A stretch of 64,000 bases of DNA from Flavobacterium ovatum (GTDB lineage: Bacteria; Bacteroidota; Bacteroidia; Flavobacteriales; Flavobacteriaceae): assembly GCF_040703125.1 (NCBI RefSeq), contig NZ_CP160035.1:4078001-4142000 (forward strand), written 5' to 3'. A model generated the notes under the pieces. That model had not been told where the DNA came from. It made no database searches and saw only the letters and a list, made by a program, of their open reading frames with translations. Both the position numbers and the translations under genes were made by a program. Of the stretch, positions 45,902 through 55,160 are shown piece by piece (position 1 is the first letter of the stretch; each line of letters opens with the position of its first letter).

Positions 45902-47710
45902 ATGAATAAAAATCTATCTGAATCTACCAGAAACTTTAACTTCAAAAGCTTAAAGAAGCGTTATATTTTTGCGCTAGTCACTATTGCCATAACGGTATTA
46001 TTGAGTCAATTATTGATTCAATATAATATCAATACGCAAATGGATGACTCCCGATTAATCAACATCTCTGGAAAACAAAGAATGTTGAGTCAAAAATTAG
46101 TAAAAGAGATTCTGATACTCAATACCATTTCCGATTCAGATAAAATAAACCAGCAAATCAACCAAATCCAGGAAACAGTTGCTATCTGGAAAGGGACTCA
46201 AATAGGACTGCAATTTGGAAACGAAAGTTTGAATTTTCCGGCTGATCATAGTGCCAAAATGACCGCTTTATTCGAAAGTATCAATCCAAATTTTGATTCG
46301 ATTGTACAAACTACAACACTCATTTTACAAAATCGAAAAGCAGGTGATGGTCCAATTGAAAACCAATCTTTAATTCAAAAAATACTAGACAATCAGGCTC
46401 TTTTCTTAAAAAAAATGAATCTGATTGTAGGACAATATGAAAAAGAGGCTTACCACAAAGTAACCTTACAGCGCAATATAGAATACGGCATTTTAGCCTT
46501 CACCTTAATGGTTTTGTTACTGGAATTTCATTTTATTTTTAAACCCACCAATAAAAGGATCGAGGAGCTTATTTTTCAGCTTTTAAGTTCTGAGAAGAAA
46601 GCACTCAAACTCGCCTACAATACCGAAGTTTTGAGCGAACTAAAAGAGAATTCTGTCAAGGAGTTGAAATCGCTCAACTATGCGATGGAGAATACCTTGC
46701 TCTACTGCCGTGTCGCCAATGACGGAACGATTATTCATATTGGAGAAAAATTCGCCAAACTCATCAACTATACCGCTTTTCAGGCTGATAAGAAGTTCTC
46801 AAAAATACTGACACCTATAGAAAGCGAACAACTTTTTGTTGATCGAATTATAAGCGGAAAACAACGAAACGGCTGGCAAGGCGAACTAAACCTTACAAAT
46901 AACAATAACGAATCGATTTGGTTTGACTTATCTATGATTCCGGTTTCTATCCGTAAAGAAGAATCAGAGTTGTTAATTATTTGTTTTGATATTACTATTC
47001 GAAAAAATGCAGAGCAAGAAGTAGAACGCTTGAGCGCTGAAAACATAGCCGAAAAAATAAACCAACAAAAAATCATTTCGAGTAGAATTGTCGAAAACCA
47101 AGAAAACGAACAAAACCGAATTGCCAGAGAAATTCACGACGGAATTGGTCAAATGTTAACGGGCTTAAAATTTAGTCTCGAAAGCATTAATTTGGACGAC
47201 AAAGAGAAGTCGGCACAGAAAATTGAGTACCTTAAAAAATTATCTTTAGACATTATTAAAGGTGTTCGAACAGCTACTTTCAACTTAATGCCGCCCGAAT
47301 TAAGCGATCATGGAATTGTATCCTCAATTGCCAAACTAACACAAGAACTATCCAAATTGACTGGGAAAAATATTTTGTTTTACAACAAAACTAATTTTGA
47401 CCAACGACTCGATTCATTAATAGAAATAAATTTATATCGACTAACCCAAGAAGCGATTAACAATGCCATTAAATATGCGGATTCCTCACACATTATAGTG
47501 CAACTTTCGCACAGTAGCAACCTACTAAGTATTACCATTGACGACAATGGCAAAGGTTTTGACCTAAGTACGGTAGACCAAAAGAAAACCAGTGAATCTG
47601 GTATGGGATTGCTATTTATGAAAGAGCGAATTCAATACATAAACGGTCGTGTGTTTTTTAACTCTATTGTTGGCGAAGGAACTAGAATTACTTTCAATAT
47701 TCCTATTTAA
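45902..47710 (+). CDS. NarX-like nitrate/nitrite sensor histidine kinase
   Basis: The start ATG at 45902 gives 602 residues. Two membrane helices (about residues 20-40 and 196-216) enclose a periplasmic PilJ/NarX-type helical domain with RLINISGKQRMLSQKL, comparable to the P-box of NarX that binds nitrate. A coiled linker and a PAS domain (about 250-380) follow. The HisKA_3 motif is REIHDGIGQML with His near residue 413, and the ATPase domain has DDNGKGFDL and GMGLLFMKER. It lacks a DNA-binding part and probably phosphorylates the response regulator at 48014. Nitrate as ligand is inferred from the domain and the neighbours. Confidence 0.9.
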   Translation: MNKNLSESTRNFNFKSLKKRYIFALVTIAITVLLSQLLIQYNINTQMDDSRLINISGKQRMLSQKLVKEILILNTISDSDKINQQINQIQETVAIWKGTQIGLQFGNESLNFPADHSAKMTALFESINPNFDSIVQTTTLILQNRKAGDGPIENQSLIQKILDNQALFLKKMNLIVGQYEKEAYHKVTLQRNIEYGILAFTLMVLLLEFHFIFKPTNKRIEELIFQLLSSEKKALKLAYNTEVLSELKENSVKELKSLNYAMENTLLYCRVANDGTIIHIGEKFAKLINYTAFQADKKFSKILTPIESEQLFVDRIISGKQRNGWQGELNLTNNNNESIWFDLSMIPVSIRKEESELLIICFDITIRKNAEQEVERLSAENIAEKINQQKIISSRIVENQENEQNRIAREIHDGIGQMLTGLKFSLESINLDDKEKSAQKIEYLKKLSLDIIKGVRTATFNLMPPELSDHGIVSSIAKLTQELSKLTGKNILFYNKTNFDQRLDSLIEINLYRLTQEAINNAIKYADSSHIIVQLSHSSNLLSITIDDNGKGFDLSTVDQKKTSESGMGLLFMKERIQYINGRVFFNSIVGEGTRITFNIPI

Positions 47711-47938
47711 GTCTACATTTGGCACGAAAGTACAAAGTCTCTATGTTTTAAAAAAGCAGACAGGTTCATTAGAACAAACACAACAGTAATTTTTGGCCAC
47801 AACCCGACCGAAAACGAACAGGCGAAGCAATCACACCACATTCAAATTCGTTACCATTCGTGTAATTCGTGGCTGAATATTTTATTTTAAAACCTCATCC
47901 GTATACACTAACGCCTCTACTCTTTTTTTTCAAAACTA

Positions 47939-47960
47939 AAGAATTAATACGTATATTGCA
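47939..47960 (+). promoter_or_regulatory. Candidate promoter of the response regulator gene with imperfect operator
   Basis: AAGAA-TTAA-TACGT (47939-47952) runs into TATATTG, the same layout as at nirB but with a weaker left arm. A second TACGT lies at 47979. The other bases of the 47711-48013 gap are common repeat-like sequence. Confidence 0.45.
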
Positions 47961-48013
47961 GCCTATTTTAGTGTTTAATACGTAACACATTCTTATTTTA
48001 ACTTAAGTACATT

Positions 48014-48670
48014 ATGAGTGATATTATTCGAGTAGTTCTAGCAGATGACCATGTTTTTGTACGAGATGGAGTAAAATCCTTGTTAGAATCTGAAGAAAAC
48101 ATAGTCGTTGTTGGCGAAGCAACAGATGGCCTTGAAGCCCTTACAGTTGTTGAAGAAACCAAACCCGACTTACTGATTATCGATATTCGTATGCCAAATA
48201 TGACTGGTATTGAAGCCGTAGATAAACTACGTAAATCTGGAAATTTCGTCAAAGCAATTGTACTCTCTATGCACGACTCAGAAGAATACGTATTGAAAGC
48301 AATCCAAGCTGGTGCAGACGGCTACTTACTAAAAGGATCTAGCAAAGAAGAATTCTTGAAAGCATTGCATACCGTAAGTAATGGCGGTAAGTACTTCACA
48401 GGAGATATTTCGTCTATATTAATCAACCAATTGTCAAACGGCGGTGCGGTTGAGCAAAAAAGCCCAATGGCCGAGGAATTGACAATCACCAAAAGAGAAA
48501 AAGAAATTTTAAAATTATTGCTTTCTGGTAAAGGAAATAAAGAAATCGCCGAAACACTCGAAATCAGTAAACGAACTGCCGAAGTACACCGTTTCAACCT
48601 GATGAAGAAATTAAAAGTCAAAAATTTAATGGAACTTTCGAATAAAGCAACTGAATATTCTTTGTTGTAA
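48014..48670 (+). CDS. NarL/FixJ family response regulator
   Basis: This 218-residue regulator has a receiver domain (ADDHVFVRDG, phosphorylated Asp in LLIIDIRMPN near residue 57, and LSMHDSEEYV with the conserved switch Ser) and a LuxR-type DNA-binding domain at residues 150-210 (LTKREKEILKLL..GKGNKEIAETLEISKRTAEVHRFNLM). It follows the NarX-like kinase by 303 bases and is its likely partner. A strong terminator follows. Target genes are not known. Confidence 0.93.
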   Translation: MSDIIRVVLADDHVFVRDGVKSLLESEENIVVVGEATDGLEALTVVEETKPDLLIIDIRMPNMTGIEAVDKLRKSGNFVKAIVLSMHDSEEYVLKAIQAGADGYLLKGSSKEEFLKALHTVSNGGKYFTGDISSILINQLSNGGAVEQKSPMAEELTITKREKEILKLLLSGKGNKEIAETLEISKRTAEVHRFNLMKKLKVKNLMELSNKATEYSLL

Positions 48671-48694
48671 ATCTAAAGTTTAAAAAACATATTG

Positions 48695-48736
48695 TCCGTT
48701 CCTTCAAAAAACAATTTTGAAGGAACGGATTTTTTT
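48695..48736 (+). terminator. Intrinsic terminator of the response regulator gene
   Basis: The perfect 15-base stem TCCGTTCCTTCAAAA / TTTTGAAGGAACGGA is followed by a T run. Confidence 0.93.
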
Positions 48737-49063
48737 ATACTCCATTTTAAGGTTGAGGCATCAAAGGTTTTTGACACGAATTAACACGAATAGGCACGAA
48801 TTAAAATAAAATTCCACGAATTCCTTTCGCACTTAGAATGAGAAGTTTTGCAATAATTTGTAAATCACAATTCAATAGAATCGGGTTTTAACCTGATTAC
48901 ACAATACAATCCGCACAGGGCTTTAGCCAAAATAATGGAATCTAAAAACATTGTACCTCATCAATCCTAAAACATCGGGATAAATCCCGACGCAATTCAA
49001 CAAATCTCCTTTCAATAAATACTCAAATCGAAACTTTTTTTTTGCATGAGGGATAGTAGTGGA

Positions 49064-49102
49064 AATCCTTTTTTGGGGCTTTTTCTGCCCCAAAAAAGAT
49101 TG
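49064..49102. repeat. Hairpin repeat, copy 2
   Basis: This copy is identical over 39 bases to 6006-6044, with the CTTTTTTGGGG / CCCCAAAAAAG stem. The 48671-49327 gap otherwise holds CACGAATT-type repeats at 48776-48830 and the narK control region. Confidence 0.75.
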
Positions 49103-49222
49103 GAACGGATAGCCCGGCCCGCGTTTTTCAGCGGGACATGCCCAAATAAACCATCATATCACTATGAATAAACCTCAAAAAACGCCTGAAAATAAACGAA
49201 AATCTCAAAAACAACAAAAACT

Positions 49223-49306
49223 ACGTATTATTACGTAAAAATACGTATTTATTTTTCAAAAACTGCGTTTTCGCAGGTTTTCACTAGCATTTACTACTTA
49301 TCTTTG
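49223..49306 (+). promoter_or_regulatory. narK control region: two overlapping perfect ACGTA-N4-TACGT dyads and -7 element
   Basis: ACGTA-TTAT-TACGT (49223-49236) and ACGTA-AAAA-TACGT (49233-49246) share a TACGTA core; both arms are perfect in each. TATCTTTG at 49299-49306 fits the -7 consensus, so the dyads lie upstream of the promoter, a position expected for activation. Confidence 0.7.
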
Positions 49307-49327
49307 TCAAAAAAAATATAAGTACAT

Positions 49328-50809
49328 ATGGAAAATACAACTTCTTTATCAAAATCACACCGCATGTTATTCCTCAACACGCTGGCATTTACAATTTGCT
49401 TTGCTTGTTGGACATTAAATGGTGTACTAGTTACCTTCTTAGTAGACAAAGGTATTTTTAACTGGAGCGTTGTACAAGTAGGATGGTTATTGGGAATCCC
49501 GATTTTAACCGGTTCTATCATGCGTTTACCAATTGGAATCCTAACAGATAAATATGGCGGAAAATATGTTTTTGCCACCTTACTTCTCTTATGCTCTATT
49601 CCGCTTTTCCTTTTACCATTGGCCGATAGCTTTTTCATGTTTGCTATTTTAAGCTTTTTGTTTGGATTGGTAGGAACCAGCTTTGCCGTTGGAATTGGAT
49701 ACACTTCAATATTTTATCCAAAAGAATGGCAAGGTAGAGCATTGGGGATTTTTGGAATGGGTAATGCAGGCGCCGCTATTACAACTTTTGTAGCGCCATC
49801 ATTACTAAATCAATTCTCTATTGCAGACCCTGAAAACGGATGGAAAATGCTTCCAATAGTTTATGGAGCTGTTTTATTAGTCATTGGATTAATCTTCTTA
49901 TTTTTTGCAGAAAACAGAAAATTAGAAAAATCAAACCGTACGATTCCGCAAATGCTTACTACCTTAAAAAGTGCTAGAGTTTGGCGTTTTGGAGCGTATT
50001 ATTTCTTAGTATTTGGATGTTTTGTAGCGTATTCACAATGGTTACTACCCAACTTTATGAATGTTTACTCAACAAGTTTGGTCATGGGTGGAATGTTTGC
50101 CACCATGTTTAGCTTACCGTCTGGAGTAATTCGTGCTTTTGGAGGATATTTGTCTGATAAATTTGGAGCTCGTAAAGTAATGTATTGGGTATTGAGTTCT
50201 TCAGTTATTTTGAGTGCTTTGTTGATGATTCCAAAAATGGAAATCACCACTGCAGGACCAGGTGTTATGGCTGGTAAAAAAGGAATCGTGACCGCAATCT
50301 CACCAGAGAAAGTATCTATTGGAGACAAAGAATATGCCATTGATTCCAAACCAGAAGCCACAGAACAAGGGAATATTTTCCCAACTAAGTCCTCTTGGCA
50401 AAAAGTAATTGTGGAGCAAAACCAAGAAGTAAACAAGAAAGAATTAATTGCCAAAGGAGTAACAAGAATCAACTTTGACGCCAATATGTGGGTGTTCTTA
50501 GTCTTAGTAATCTTGATTGGTATTTCATGGGGAATTGGTAAAGCAGCGGTGTACAAACACATCCCAGAATATTTCCCTACCGAAATCGGTGTTGTTGGTG
50601 GAATGGTAGGATTACTAGGTGGACTAGGTGGCTTCTTTTGTCCAATTATCTTTAGTTACCTATTAACTACAACTGGAATCTGGTCTAGTTCTTGGATTTT
50701 TGTATTGCTTTTCTCTGCAATTTGTTTGATCTGGATGCACGTAACCATCACCAACATGATGAACGAAAAACAACCCGGAATGGCAAATCAAATCGATAGA
50801 AAAAATTAA
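49328..50809 (+). CDS. narK: NarK-type nitrate/nitrite transporter (MFS)
   Basis: This 493-residue major facilitator has twelve membrane helices with nitrate signature regions GWLLGIPILTGSIMRLPIGILTDKYGG (near residue 60) and GMGNAGAAITTF (near residue 140), plus GGLGGFFCPIIFSY in the C-half. It takes up nitrate or exports nitrite. Between helices of the C-half there is an extra hydrophilic segment (about residues 303-380) with GVMAGKKGIVTAISPEKVSIG, longer than in classic NarK. It follows a separate promoter with two dyad operators. Confidence 0.95.
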   Translation: MENTTSLSKSHRMLFLNTLAFTICFACWTLNGVLVTFLVDKGIFNWSVVQVGWLLGIPILTGSIMRLPIGILTDKYGGKYVFATLLLLCSIPLFLLPLADSFFMFAILSFLFGLVGTSFAVGIGYTSIFYPKEWQGRALGIFGMGNAGAAITTFVAPSLLNQFSIADPENGWKMLPIVYGAVLLVIGLIFLFFAENRKLEKSNRTIPQMLTTLKSARVWRFGAYYFLVFGCFVAYSQWLLPNFMNVYSTSLVMGGMFATMFSLPSGVIRAFGGYLSDKFGARKVMYWVLSSSVILSALLMIPKMEITTAGPGVMAGKKGIVTAISPEKVSIGDKEYAIDSKPEATEQGNIFPTKSSWQKVIVEQNQEVNKKELIAKGVTRINFDANMWVFLVLVILIGISWGIGKAAVYKHIPEYFPTEIGVVGGMVGLLGGLGGFFCPIIFSYLLTTTGIWSSSWIFVLLFSAICLIWMHVTITNMMNEKQPGMANQIDRKN

Positions 50810-50837
50810 TATTAACTTCTTGGTTTTATAAAATAAC

Positions 50838-50871
50838 AAATCCCGTTTTCAGATGATGAAAACGGGATTTT
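50838..50871. terminator. Bidirectional terminator between narK and the T9SS protein gene
   Basis: AAATCCCGTTTTC pairs with GAAAACGGGATTT over a short loop and is flanked by A and T runs on both sides. It can serve narK (plus) and the convergent cobalamin locus (minus). Confidence 0.9.
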
Positions 50872-50896
50872 ATAGTTAAACTCTACTTTAAACGGA

Positions 50897-51868
50897 TTAC
50901 TGCACGACAATCTTCTTGATTGTTTTTTGTTTCCCAACAACAAATTCGACCAAATAATTCCCAGGAACTAAATCAGAAACGCGCATTTCTTTTCCCTGTG
51001 TACTATTACTATTTTTAATCAAACGACCCGTAAAATCGTAAACAGTTACCGTAAATTCCTCCTCTGTTTCAATATACAAAACATCTGAAACAGGATTAGG
51101 ATAAACAGAAAGCGAAGCAATAGCGTTAAAATTACTAACCGCCAAATTTTCGTTTTGATTGATAACACCCACTGCGTCTAAGTCAAACCCTCCAGAGGCA
51201 AAAGGAGTGCTATACAGTTCATTTATAATATTTCCTTTGCTATCATAAGAAGCATACAAAGGATCAATGGTACCAATAACATCTATTATTTTGATATGAG
51301 TGATTATATCTTTATTCAATAAAACATTATCTTCAAGATCTGATAAATCAAATGGCGTTCCATAATTGGATTTATACTTACCTGCAAGATTATGAATGTA
51401 TGTTGCATTTACAGAACCAAAACCACCAATTTGAGTTGTAGTTTGTGTTTCGCTGTGCGAAGGGAATCTGAAAAAATGCACTCCATCTGAACTCACCTCA
51501 ACAAAAGCTAATTCTAAAAAGGTATCCGAAAAGCCATTCTCAAAAACGGCAAAATCAAAACCATCTCCATTCATAATTGGCTTTGCAAAAGTTACAATGG
51601 CACTACCACCATCGCCCAAACTCACTACACCCGAACCATTGGGCGCGCCTAGAGCACTATCTGCTGTACCTACCGTAGCTACTGGTCCTGTTGGATTTTT
51701 GATATCTTGTGGCCCACGAGTAATTGTTGCTCCGGTTGCCCAAGCTTTAAAAACAGAACTTGTTCCTGCTATAGCCGTCGAACCTGCCTGTCCTGCTGGA
51801 CCTGGATACGATTGTGAATACCCACAAATAGTCAATAAAAATAGACTTAAAAATAATTTTCCTTTCAT
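50897..51868 (-). CDS. Secreted protein with T9SS type A sorting domain, cobalamin locus
   Basis: This 323-residue protein has a signal peptide (LFLSLFLLTICGYSQ), a globular body (residues 20-240) with AVFENGFSDTFLELAFVEVSSDG and a C-terminal type IX sorting domain (SLSVYPNPVSDVLYIE...LVPGNYLVEFVVGKQKTIKKIVVQ). It is exported across the outer membrane and fixed to the cell surface. It lies downstream of the BtuG-like and BtuB-like genes under the cobalamin riboswitch, with a 174-base gap that includes a long inverted repeat (CTTTTTAGAC type, 51889-52018). A role in cobalamin capture is inferred. Confidence 0.88.
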   Translation of the reverse strand: MKGKLFLSLFLLTICGYSQSYPGPAGQAGSTAIAGTSSVFKAWATGATITRGPQDIKNPTGPVATVGTADSALGAPNGSGVVSLGDGGSAIVTFAKPIMNGDGFDFAVFENGFSDTFLELAFVEVSSDGVHFFRFPSHSETQTTTQIGGFGSVNATYIHNLAGKYKSNYGTPFDLSDLEDNVLLNKDIITHIKIIDVIGTIDPLYASYDSKGNIINELYSTPFASGGFDLDAVGVINQNENLAVSNFNAIASLSVYPNPVSDVLYIETEEEFTVTVYDFTGRLIKNSNSTQGKEMRVSDLVPGNYLVEFVVGKQKTIKKIVVQ

Positions 51869-52042
51869 AATTTCTTCTTTTTAGTGCATAAAAAAACCGT
51901 CTAAAAAGCCTATCTGCATCCAAGATCTATTACTTTTTTAAAATTTAGTATTAGATATTAGTTTTAGGATAGCTATTTAATTTTTCCCTTTGGGATAAAA
52001 AAAATACTTTTTAGACAGTTCTTATTTGATTATAATTTTAAT

Positions 52043-53074
52043 TTATTTGTTTGAGTAAAAGCTATTTGGACCTTTGCCTACCGTAAATGTTTTAACCACA
52101 GTCCCTGTTGAATTGTACACCGTAACTGTACCATCGGCTGTAAATCCATTGGCATCTGCCGTATAGATATTCCCATCTATAACATTAAATCCATAAAAAG
52201 TAGAATAAGGAGTATACGCTACTGAGATTAAAGCTGTTTCAGAAAAACTAGTTGCGGTAGTATTCATCACATAAACTCCTGCACCACTTGTATAATAAAT
52301 TTTATCTCCTTCAACATCCATGTTCAACGATCCTGTCAATGTGGTAGACTCAAAAGAAGTTGCCGTATCTGAAGAAGAATTAATTTTAAACAATTTACTT
52401 CTAGCTGAATTTCCGCATAAAACATACACCACTCCATTTTTTTCTTCGATAGAATTAACACCTTCTTCAACAGTAATGGTCGATACAATAGCTTTTGTTG
52501 TTGGGTTTACAACCGTTACTTGATTTCCGTACCCATAAGCACCATTCATTACGTATAACTTTCCGTTTGCAGTTACAATTTTTTCGGCTGTTTTATTCAA
52601 CTCAATTGAAGCAATATAGCTGAATGTAGTTGCGTCATAAATAGTAATTGCTTTAGAAGTTGCATTTGTAACATACAATTTCCCGTTAAGAACAACACTA
52701 AAACGTGGATTTTTTATGTTTTCAGTTATCGTTCCCAAACTTTCAAAAGTATATCGATTTACTACTTCGACTTTGTTCGAATTATTTATAACAATATAGG
52801 CCTTGTCATTGTCAAAACTCATAGATTGTGCTACATCTCCTAATACTTTAGTTGGATTAACAGTCAAGAAAATATTGTTTTGAAATGTCAAAAAGTCATT
52901 TGAAATATAGGAAATTGATGCGTTTGGAGTACCATAATTCCCTTCATTCAAAATTAAAATACCGTTATCATAGGCTCCTAACGGAACATCATTTTCTGCA
53001 ACATCATCCTTTGTACAAGAAGCAAACAAAAAGGCAATGGCAAGAATGCTTACATAGTGTTTTTTAAATTTCAT
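52043..53074 (-). CDS. Beta-propeller lipoprotein, YncE/DUF5074 type (BtuG-like)
   Basis: This 343-residue protein has a lipobox (FLFASC) and a run of beta-propeller blades of the YncE/DUF5074 type (NSNKVEVVNRYTFESLGTI, GKLYVTNATSKAITIYDATT, and so on). It starts three bases after the BtuB-like gene and is under the cobalamin riboswitch. In Bacteroides the BtuG surface propeller binds cobalamin tightly and lids BtuB; the same gene pairing and fold here make BtuG function likely. The sequence itself does not prove ligand binding. Confidence 0.85.
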   Translation of the reverse strand: MKFKKHYVSILAIAFLFASCTKDDVAENDVPLGAYDNGILILNEGNYGTPNASISYISNDFLTFQNNIFLTVNPTKVLGDVAQSMSFDNDKAYIVINNSNKVEVVNRYTFESLGTITENIKNPRFSVVLNGKLYVTNATSKAITIYDATTFSYIASIELNKTAEKIVTANGKLYVMNGAYGYGNQVTVVNPTTKAIVSTITVEEGVNSIEEKNGVVYVLCGNSARSKLFKINSSSDTATSFESTTLTGSLNMDVEGDKIYYTSGAGVYVMNTTATSFSETALISVAYTPYSTFYGFNVIDGNIYTADANGFTADGTVTVYNSTGTVVKTFTVGKGPNSFYSNK

Positions 53075-53077
53075 TTT

Positions 53078-54913
53078 TTAATAATTAAGATTCAAATAAA
53101 TAGTTAAATTTCGCCCAGGCATATAGCGGCTAGGTAGCGCTTGATAATTTTCGTTCCAAAGATTGGCTGCTTTTATACCTACTTTAAAAATATTTTTTTT
53201 GCTAAAATTATAATCAACCCCTACATTAGAAACAGTGTAAGCATTTAGAATATACTTAGGACTATTATCTGAAGTTGTAAAAACATCACCAGTGTACATC
53301 AACTGATAATAGGCAGCTACTTTTTTGTAATTGTATTGCAATGCTCCCGTAAGTTTATGGTATGGCACGTAGAAAAGTTGTTTTTGAGTTCTCTCGTCTT
53401 TTGAAACCGTATAAGAGTAGGTTCCACTAAAACCAAAACTATGCGAATTCCATTTTTTTGAATACCCCAACAAAGCTTCAGCACCATAAATAGCAACCTT
53501 ATCGGTATTGATAGGTGACCAATTCCCGGAGTTTGTAGGCAACCAGCGAATCATATCATCAATCTTGGAACCGTAAGCCGTAACTGTTGCTCGAAAACCA
53601 TTATAGTGAAAATCATTTCCAATTTCTATTTGATAGGATTGCTCCGGTTTTAAATCTAAATTTCCGCTTCCGACCCAATACAAATCATTAAAGGTTGGAA
53701 TTCTATAATTTTTAGAAAAATTAAACTTTAAGTCATATACTTTAGAAAAAGAATATCGAGATCCAACAGAAAAAAGCACGGGACTTTTATATACATTTGA
53801 GAATTCTTTCCTCAGACTTCCTTCGTAATTCCATTGCTGCGTTAATTGTTGTTTCCACAGAAGGCTAGCACCTGCAATGTCACGACTATTTTTTTCTATT
53901 CCAGAACCCGTTCCATTGTTCCTTGTATAATCAATAAGAGTGGTTATTTTAGTATTTTTAAATACTGTATAATCAAGACTGTACTTTCCAATAAAGCTTC
54001 TCACGCCTCCAGAACTAAGTCCGTCCCTATTGATATCTTCAAAATAATTATAGTGCTCTGTAATATAAGCTAACTTTAAATCGGTCGTAAAAATCCCAAA
54101 TGAGCTGCCCCAACTCAGTAAATTTCGAGTATTAAAATCTTGGTATTTTGTTTTGGTTGCATTTGGAGAGGTTAGGGAAAAATGACGTTCACCATCATAA
54201 ATTTCGCTATAAAATTTCAAGCTATTCTTGTGATTTATTTTATATCCAAAAGCTACATCTAGCACATTATTATAATATTGCCCATTTAAATTCCGATCTT
54301 CTTTACCAACAAACTTAAAATCATTATCAGAACTAGTGCGAGAAAAACTAGCATCAAAACTGATGTTTTGGGTTGCAGCTGTAATTCCATATACCGCACT
54401 TAGCGTATTAAAATCACCGTAGTTAATTTGCAAATCATTGGTAAATGTATCGGTAAATTTTAAGTCATTATTCAAATGAATTGTACCACCAACAGCACCA
54501 CTACCATAGACAACGCTTCCGCCACCTGCTTTTACATCAATCGAATTAAAGCCACGAGTTGAGATCGTATTGAAATCGGTTTGCCCTAAAAGTTGTGAAT
54601 TAATGTTTATTCCGTTCCAAATTACTGCTGTTTGCTGTGCCGAAGTCCCTCTAAAAGATGGAGAAGAAACCATTCCCAGACCATTTTCTTTAAAATAAAG
54701 TACCGTGTTGAAATTCAAAAGTGAGGTAAGCGAAGCTCCATTTCGACTGATTAAGGAATCATTCAAATGCTGAATAGACTGCGTATTCTTAAACTGTTTA
54801 AGGTAAGTGTCTGAAACGACAACTTCCTTTAACTTATGAATACTGTCGGATTGTGCCCATACAAACTGGCACATCAAAAATAAGATGTAAAAAATCGAGT
54901 TATTTCTTGTCAT
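53078..54913 (-). CDS. btuB: TonB-dependent outer-membrane receptor, BtuB-like
   Basis: This 611-residue protein has a signal peptide (LFLMCQFVWAQ), a plug domain (residues 30-150, with SLTSLLNFNTVLYFKENG, SSPSFRGTSAQQTAVIWNGI and GSGAVGGTIHL), and a 22-strand barrel ending in a typical aromatic terminus (LTIYLNLNY). The size and the riboswitch directly upstream identify it as a cobalamin receptor. Import would need TonB and an inner-membrane BtuCDF, which are not in the window. It is the first gene of the minus-strand unit with the BtuG-like and T9SS genes. Confidence 0.92.
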   Translation of the reverse strand: MTRNNSIFYILFLMCQFVWAQSDSIHKLKEVVVSDTYLKQFKNTQSIQHLNDSLISRNGASLTSLLNFNTVLYFKENGLGMVSSPSFRGTSAQQTAVIWNGININSQLLGQTDFNTISTRGFNSIDVKAGGGSVVYGSGAVGGTIHLNNDLKFTDTFTNDLQINYGDFNTLSAVYGITAATQNISFDASFSRTSSDNDFKFVGKEDRNLNGQYYNNVLDVAFGYKINHKNSLKFYSEIYDGERHFSLTSPNATKTKYQDFNTRNLLSWGSSFGIFTTDLKLAYITEHYNYFEDINRDGLSSGGVRSFIGKYSLDYTVFKNTKITTLIDYTRNNGTGSGIEKNSRDIAGASLLWKQQLTQQWNYEGSLRKEFSNVYKSPVLFSVGSRYSFSKVYDLKFNFSKNYRIPTFNDLYWVGSGNLDLKPEQSYQIEIGNDFHYNGFRATVTAYGSKIDDMIRWLPTNSGNWSPINTDKVAIYGAEALLGYSKKWNSHSFGFSGTYSYTVSKDERTQKQLFYVPYHKLTGALQYNYKKVAAYYQLMYTGDVFTTSDNSPKYILNAYTVSNVGVDYNFSKKNIFKVGIKAANLWNENYQALPSRYMPGRNLTIYLNLNY

Positions 54914-54959
54914 AATACTTGAAACCCCTTTTTCCCGAGAGATTTATATTAGTTAAGAA

Positions 54960-55160
54960 AAAAGGCAGGTCTCCTGGCTTGCGTCTTGTTGTTTACCTTC
55001 TCATTCGCCAAGGGGAACAATGGTTGTGTAGATAACAACAAGCTTTCTAGCTTACAGTTGCGGGAACAGCTCAGGATTTTAGATTAATTTTTATTGGCAA
55101 AAGCAATGATTAATCTACCACCTGATTCCCTTTTAATGCTCTTTAAAATTTAAAAAGCAA
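54960..55160 (-). ncRNA. Cobalamin riboswitch
   Basis: On the minus strand the conserved elements appear in order: GGGAATCAGGTG near 55130, CTGAGCTGTTCCCGCAACTG and TAAGC near 55055-55075, and AAGCCAGGAGACCTGCC at 54964-54980 as the closing paired element. It lies about 50 bases before the BtuB-like start, so it should repress translation or transcription when adenosylcobalamin is bound. A minus-strand -7 element TACATTTG is at 55182-55175, upstream of the RNA. Confidence 0.93.
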
